Part shown: positions 6,297 through 9,693 of the stretch, one piece after another
Layout of the letters: every line of letters begins with the position of its first letter
Position numbering within the stretch: the first letter of the stretch is position 1
Assembly (NCBI GenBank): GCA_025464795.1
Contig: JAODNB010000329.1
Location: forward strand, 1-9,693
Length of the DNA: 9,693 nt
From: Frankiales bacterium
Lineage (GTDB): Bacteria > Actinomycetota > Actinomycetes > Mycobacteriales > SCTD01
Direction of reading: 5' to 3'
Translations under genes and position numbers: made by a program
Notes under the pieces: model-generated
Database searches by the model: none
Told to the model about the DNA's origin: nothing
Seen by the model: only the letters and a program-made list of their open reading frames with translations

Positions 6297-7490
6297 GTGA
6301 CCTCGCTCGACGACGACCTCTCCGCAGGACCCGGCTGGCCGGTCCTCCCACCTCGGGAGGGCCCGCTGTCGGGGGTCCGGGTGCTGGACCTATCTCGGGT
6401 GCTGGCCGGCCCCTACTGCTGCATGGTCCTGGCGGACCTCGGCGCGGATGTGGTGAAGGTCGAGCGCCCAGGGGTCGGGGACGACACCCGCCACTGGGGG
6501 CCACCGTTCCACGGCGAGGACGCCACGTACTTCCTCTCCGTCAACCGGGACCGCCGTTCCGTGACCCTCGACCTGACCGCTCCATCCGGTCAGGCCGTCG
6601 TCGCCACGCTGGTGGAGCACGCCGACATCGTCGTGGAGAACTTCCTGCCCCGTCACCTCTCCGCTTTCGGGCTGGATCGCCTGCGGGACAAGGGATCTGC
6701 GGTCTGGGTGTCGGTCCGCGGCTTCGGGGGCGACGGTCCTGACAGGGACAAGCCGGGGTACGACATCATGGCTCAGGCACGCAGCGGGCTCATGTCGATC
6801 ACCGGCACGACCGAGCCGACGCGAAGCGGCGTCGCGATCGCCGATGTCGTCACCGGGCTCTACGCCGCGGTGGGAGCGGTTGCCGGGCTGGCGAGCGGGA
6901 AGCCGCTCAAGGTCGAGGTCGGGCTGTTCGAGAGCGCCGTTGCTGCTCTGGTCAACCAGGCCAGCAACGCCCTCATCGGAGGCGTCGTCCCCGGGCCGAT
7001 CGGGAACACGCACCCGAACCTCGCGCCCTACGGTCCGTTGCAGTGCGCAGACGGCCCGCTCATCATCGGTGCCGGCAACGACAGCCAGTTCGCGGCGCTC
7101 TGCGACGCCCTCGACGTCAGCCCTCTGAAGGGATGGGCGAACAACGCCGGTCGCCTCGCGGACAGGGCAGCGATGACACTGGCCCTGGAGACCGCGCTGC
7201 AGGCCCGGACGGCGCGGGAATGGGTCCCTGTGCTCGGACGGGCCGGCGTACCGTGCGCGCCGGTGCAGGACCTCAGCCAGCTACCGACCGACCCGCAGGT
7301 CGTGGCGACGGGCCAGCTGCACTCCCTGCCCCACCCGGCCGGCGACGTGACCGTCGTCGGGTCCCCGTACCGGCTTGACGACCGACGACCCCGCCCGCAC
7401 CGCGCACCGCCGACGCTCGGACAGCACACCACCGAGGTGCTCGCCGCGCTCGGCCTGTCGACCACGAACGTCGAGGAGCTCACGGCGTGA
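6297..7490 (+). CDS. CaiB/BaiF family III CoA-transferase
   Basis: 397-residue cytoplasmic enzyme predicted to move CoA between carboxylic acids through an aspartyl-CoA mixed anhydride. Family features: LSGVRVLDLSRVLAGPYCCMVLADLGADVVKVERP (24-58), DDTRHWGPPF (62-71), SVNRDRRSVTLDL (81-93), IVVENFLP (111-118), and GYDIMAQARSGLM (154-166), whose Asp156 corresponds to the catalytic Asp169 of formyl-CoA transferase. The usual 'RTGRGQ' lead-in before the conserved strand is shortened to ASGKPLKVEVGLFES (199-213). The C-terminal VPCAPVQDLSQLPTDPQV (318-335) is also family-typical. The GTG at 6297 is the first usable in-frame start after a TGA at 6282-6284; its ribosome-binding site is weak (GAAAG, 6283-6287). 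The stop overlaps the ThDP-enzyme start (GTGA). Donor and acceptor acids are not deducible; oxalate is unlikely given the partner enzyme. Confidence 0.93.
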   Translation: MTSLDDDLSAGPGWPVLPPREGPLSGVRVLDLSRVLAGPYCCMVLADLGADVVKVERPGVGDDTRHWGPPFHGEDATYFLSVNRDRRSVTLDLTAPSGQAVVATLVEHADIVVENFLPRHLSAFGLDRLRDKGSAVWVSVRGFGGDGPDRDKPGYDIMAQARSGLMSITGTTEPTRSGVAIADVVTGLYAAVGAVAGLASGKPLKVEVGLFESAVAALVNQASNALIGGVVPGPIGNTHPNLAPYGPLQCADGPLIIGAGNDSQFAALCDALDVSPLKGWANNAGRLADRAAMTLALETALQARTAREWVPVLGRAGVPCAPVQDLSQLPTDPQVVATGQLHSLPHPAGDVTVVGSPYRLDDRRPRPHRAPPTLGQHTTEVLAALGLSTTNVEELTA

Positions 7491-9064
7491 TCACCGGAGG
7501 TGGGGCCTTGGTGCAGGGGCTCCAGGAGCTCGGCGTCGAGATCGCGTTCGGGCTTCCGGGGGTTCACAACCTCGCCGCCTGGAAGGGCTTCCCGAACAGC
7601 GGGGTGCGGCTGGTCGGTGTCCGCCACGAGCAGACCGCCGGCTACGCAGCGGACGGCTACGCCCGAGCGACCGGCCGGCTCGGGGTCGCCCTGACGACGA
7701 CGGGTCCCGGAGCCGCCAACATCGTGACGGCAGTGGGGGAGGCGTGGTCGTGCCACTCGCCGCTGCTCGTCATCGCCACGGACATCCCCTCGACGAGCCG
7801 CAGGCCCGGGACCTTCCGCGGGGTGCTCCACGAGACGACCGATCAGGCCTCGTTCTTCCGTCCGGTCACCAAGGCGCAGATCAAGGTCGAGCGGGTCGAG
7901 GACGTGCACGACGTGGTCGTGCGCGCCGGCAGAGTGGCGCTGCTGCACCCGCGGCGACCGGTGTACGTGGAGATCCCGACGGACCTGCTCGCAGCCGCGG
8001 TCGAGGAATCGGGTCCGGAGACGCACGTCCCTCCCACGCGCGGGTTCCTGTCGGACCGGGACCCGTTCCCGCGGCCGTTCTCCAGGCCGCTGGTGTGGGC
8101 AGGCGGAGGCGCGACGGCGTCCGGTGCCGGGCCGCTCGTGCACGAGCTGTGCACCCGACTCGGCGCACCACTCCTGACCTCGTACGGCGGCCGAGGTCTG
8201 CTGCCCCCCGACCACCCGAACCTCGTCCCACTGCCCCCGCACGCCAAGGAGGCCGGAGACCTCTGGGACGCGGCCGACCTCGTCGTCGTGGTCGGGTCGG
8301 ACCTCGACGGGATGAACACCCAGGGCTTCCGCCAGCCGCGTCCTCCGTGGGTGGTGACGGTGGACCCAGTGCACCCGGGAAACCTCGAGCCGGACGTGCA
8401 CGTGCCGCTCGATGCCGTCGCCGGCATCACGGTGCTGCTCGACCACCTTCCCGTAAGGCCTCTGGCGCCGTGGTTCACGCGCCCCGCGGGCCGCGAGCTC
8501 TACGAGGGACCTGAGACCGCCTTCCTCGACGCGTTCGAGTCCGGGCTGACCGAGGACACCGTCGTCGTGGCGGACATGTGCATCCCCGGGTACTGGTTCG
8601 GCGGGTTCGGCCGGGTGCCTCGGCCGCGGGGGCTTGCCTACCCCGTCGGCTGGGGGACCCTCGGCTTCGGCTTCCCGGCCGGCCTCGGTGCTGCACTGTC
8701 CGGTCGCCCGGCGGTGGCCCTCGTCGGGGACGGCGGCTTCCTGTTCGCCTGCGGCGATCTGGCGACCGCCGCTCAGGAGCAGATCCCCCTGACCACGGTG
8801 CTTGTGGACGACGGCGGTTACGGGATGCTGGCGTACGACTTCACCAAGGACGGGGAGCGGCCGTTGGGCTGCGACCTGGAGCCGCCGGACTTCGTCGCGC
8901 TCGCCCGGGCGTTCCGGGTCGAGTCACGTGAGGTCAAGGTGGAGGAGCTCGGATCGGCTGTGGCACAAGGGATCGCGAGTAACCGGCCGTCCCTGCTCGT
9001 GCTCAAGGCGTCGTTCACCCCACCTCCGAACACCAGCCCCCGCTGGTACCGCGCCACCGGTTGA
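7487..9064 (+). CDS. ThDP-dependent enzyme, acetolactate synthase large-subunit-like (decarboxylase/lyase)
   Basis: 525-residue thiamine diphosphate enzyme with the three-domain order of acetolactate synthase and benzoylformate decarboxylase: N-terminal PYR domain (about 1-165), central domain (about 195-315) and C-terminal PP domain (about 345-510). The cofactor-activating glutamate is Glu48 in VRHEQTAGYAADGYARATG. TTTGPGAANIVTA (70-82) and FRGVLHETTDQASFFRPVTKA (110-130) follow as in the acetolactate-synthase-like branch. The PP-domain motif starts at GDG (414-416), with Asp415 a likely metal ligand, and ends VDDGGYGML (440-448). Asp442 occupies the place, 27 residues on, where pyruvate decarboxylase has the ligand Asn. 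It starts at GTG 7487, overlapping the CoA-transferase stop, with GAGGAG (7473-7478) 8 nt upstream. No small regulatory subunit gene follows, so a biosynthetic IlvB role is unlikely. The coupled CoA-transferase suggests it acts on a 2-keto or 2-hydroxy acid or its CoA ester (inference). Confidence 0.88.
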   Translation: MITGGGALVQGLQELGVEIAFGLPGVHNLAAWKGFPNSGVRLVGVRHEQTAGYAADGYARATGRLGVALTTTGPGAANIVTAVGEAWSCHSPLLVIATDIPSTSRRPGTFRGVLHETTDQASFFRPVTKAQIKVERVEDVHDVVVRAGRVALLHPRRPVYVEIPTDLLAAAVEESGPETHVPPTRGFLSDRDPFPRPFSRPLVWAGGGATASGAGPLVHELCTRLGAPLLTSYGGRGLLPPDHPNLVPLPPHAKEAGDLWDAADLVVVVGSDLDGMNTQGFRQPRPPWVVTVDPVHPGNLEPDVHVPLDAVAGITVLLDHLPVRPLAPWFTRPAGRELYEGPETAFLDAFESGLTEDTVVVADMCIPGYWFGGFGRVPRPRGLAYPVGWGTLGFGFPAGLGAALSGRPAVALVGDGGFLFACGDLATAAQEQIPLTTVLVDDGGYGMLAYDFTKDGERPLGCDLEPPDFVALARAFRVESREVKVEELGSAVAQGIASNRPSLLVLKASFTPPPNTSPRWYRATG

Positions 9065-9154
9065 CTTCCCTGATCTCATCTCACGATCCGGGCCGGTGCA
9101 GCACCCTGCTCACGCTCAGAAGCTCGTGAGGGAGTCAGACGAGATCAGGGAAGT
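9064..9154. terminator. Long imperfect hairpin in convergent gap, candidate bidirectional terminator
   Basis: Bases 9064-9077 (ACTTCCCTGATCTC) and 9141-9154 (GAGATCAGGGAAGT) are perfect 14-base inverted repeats. Nested inside is a perfect 7-bp stem, CTCACGA (9080-9086) with TCGTGAG (9124-9130), and an apical GGTG/CACC (9095-9098, 9102-9105) can also pair. The stem begins on the last base of the ThDP-enzyme stop codon and ends 14 bp before the stop codon of the convergent aldehyde dehydrogenase gene. No T-run follows on either strand, so it is not a classical intrinsic terminator, but U-tract-poor hairpins are often proposed as terminators in actinobacteria. An insertion remnant or processing site is an alternative. 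Confidence 0.5.
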
Positions 9155-9168
9155 GGGGGTACGGGGGG

Positions 9169-9693
9169 TCAGAGGCGGAAGTCGGCGTCGGCGGTGGAGA
9201 CCACCGTCGTGGTCTCGGTGTCCATCTGGGCCTTCTGCAGCTTGCCGGCGTAGTCCCAGTTCATCGACTGCCAGCGGGTGAACTGGTCGAGCACCCAGAC
9301 GCCGCTCTGCCGCGAGCCGTTGCCGCTCTTGCCGTTCCCGCCGAAGGGCAGGTGCGCCTCCGCACCCGACGTCGAGTTGTTCACCGAGAGCATGCCGGCG
9401 GACACCTGGGCCCGGAAGTGGAAGGCGGTCTGAGGTGACGAGGTGTAGATCGCCGACGAGAGCCCGTAGCCGTGGGCGTTGGCGAGGTCGACCGCCTCGT
9501 CGAAGGTGGAGAAGCGCATCACGGGCACCAGCGGCCCGAAGGTCTCGTTCTGGTAGAGCGCGTCGTCCTTCGTCACCCCTGACACGACAGTGGGATGGGC
9601 GTACACGCCGTCGGCAGGATCCCCGACGAAGCCGGCGCGCGGGTTGTCCGCGGTGATCCGCCCCGACGCGCCGTGCAGCGTGTGGTGCGGCTG
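9169..9693 (-). CDS. Aldehyde dehydrogenase (NAD(P)+-dependent), C-terminal part only
   Basis: The last 174 residues of an aldehyde dehydrogenase superfamily protein; the N-terminal two thirds, including the catalytic Cys and general-base Glu, lie beyond the right edge. Visible hallmarks are NETFGPLVPVMRF, with the cofactor-binding Glu of the ETFGP motif, then ANAHGYGLSSAIYTSS and, near the end, NNSTSGAEAHLPFGGNGKSGNGSRQSG. The tail WVLDQFTRWQSMNWDYAGKLQKAQMD resembles an actinobacterial ALDH subgroup, possibly related to semialdehyde dehydrogenases (ALDH7-like), but the substrate is not fixed by this portion. The frame is open to base 9693 without a start. It is read toward the transporter/CoA-transferase/ThDP operon, from which the hairpin at 9064-9154 separates it. 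It could oxidise an aldehyde released by the neighbouring lyase, though this is only contextual. Confidence 0.92.
   Translation of the reverse strand, partial: QPHHTLHGASGRITADNPRAGFVGDPADGVYAHPTVVSGVTKDDALYQNETFGPLVPVMRFSTFDEAVDLANAHGYGLSSAIYTSSPQTAFHFRAQVSAGMLSVNNSTSGAEAHLPFGGNGKSGNGSRQSGVWVLDQFTRWQSMNWDYAGKLQKAQMDTETTTVVSTADADFRL

Noticed and set aside
6297..9064. Oxalate degradation pair (formyl-CoA transferase and oxalyl-CoA decarboxylase).
   Set aside because: The gene types fit, but the ThDP protein has the acetolactate-synthase-like segments around residues 70-130 rather than those I recall for oxalyl-CoA decarboxylase.
7487..9064. Biosynthetic acetolactate synthase (IlvB) for branched-chain amino acids.
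   Set aside because: No small-subunit gene or other ilv genes are adjacent, the metal-binding motif differs, and the gene sits in a transporter/CoA-transferase unit.
9064..9154. Mobile element or MITE bounded by the 14-bp inverted repeats.
   Set aside because: No target-site duplication flanks the repeats, and a nested stem in a convergent gap is explained more simply as a transcript-end structure.

Overview
The window is GC-rich (third codon positions almost always G or C), densely packed DNA with frequent GTG starts, 4-nt stop/start overlaps and a PPOX-class (probable F420-dependent) enzyme. This fits a high-GC actinobacterium (Actinomycetota); the sequence alone does not support a genus. 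No RNA genes, mobile elements, CRISPR arrays or phage genes are visible.

Layout. A stand-alone 5'-3' exonuclease, cut by the left edge, is read leftward (868 to 1). A 122-bp divergent gap separates it from a rightward acyl-CoA dehydrogenase (991-2136), whose stop overlaps the start of an Lrp/AsnC-type regulator (2133-2588). After only 37 bp comes a KstD-like FAD enzyme of the 3-ketosteroid dehydrogenase family (2626-4269). That gap holds a tight promoter, a KstR-like palindrome and an apparently leaderless start. The KstD-like gene runs tail-to-tail, 3 nt apart, into a leftward PPOX-class flavin/F420 protein (4273-4656). A divergent 83-bp gap then leads to a rightward three-gene unit: an MFS transporter (4740-6269), a CaiB/BaiF family III CoA-transferase (6297-7490) and an acetolactate-synthase-like ThDP enzyme (7487-9064) whose start overlaps the CoA-transferase stop. 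A 104-bp convergent gap containing a long imperfect hairpin separates this from the C-terminal part of a leftward aldehyde dehydrogenase (9169-9693), cut by the right edge.

Interpretation. Everything except the exonuclease looks catabolic: import (MFS), CoA activation (CaiB/BaiF), C-C bond cleavage or decarboxylation (ThDP enzyme), alpha,beta-desaturation of an acyl-CoA (acyl-CoA dehydrogenase), ring or ketone desaturation (KstD-like) and aldehyde oxidation (ALDH). The KstR-like site and the complete set of KstD catalytic residues hint at steroid or related alicyclic substrates. The actual substrate is not determined by the sequence, and joint action of these genes is inference. The most distinctive points are the operator/leaderless promoter at 2592-2628, the translationally coupled CoA-transferase/ThDP-enzyme pair, and the 9064-9154 hairpin.
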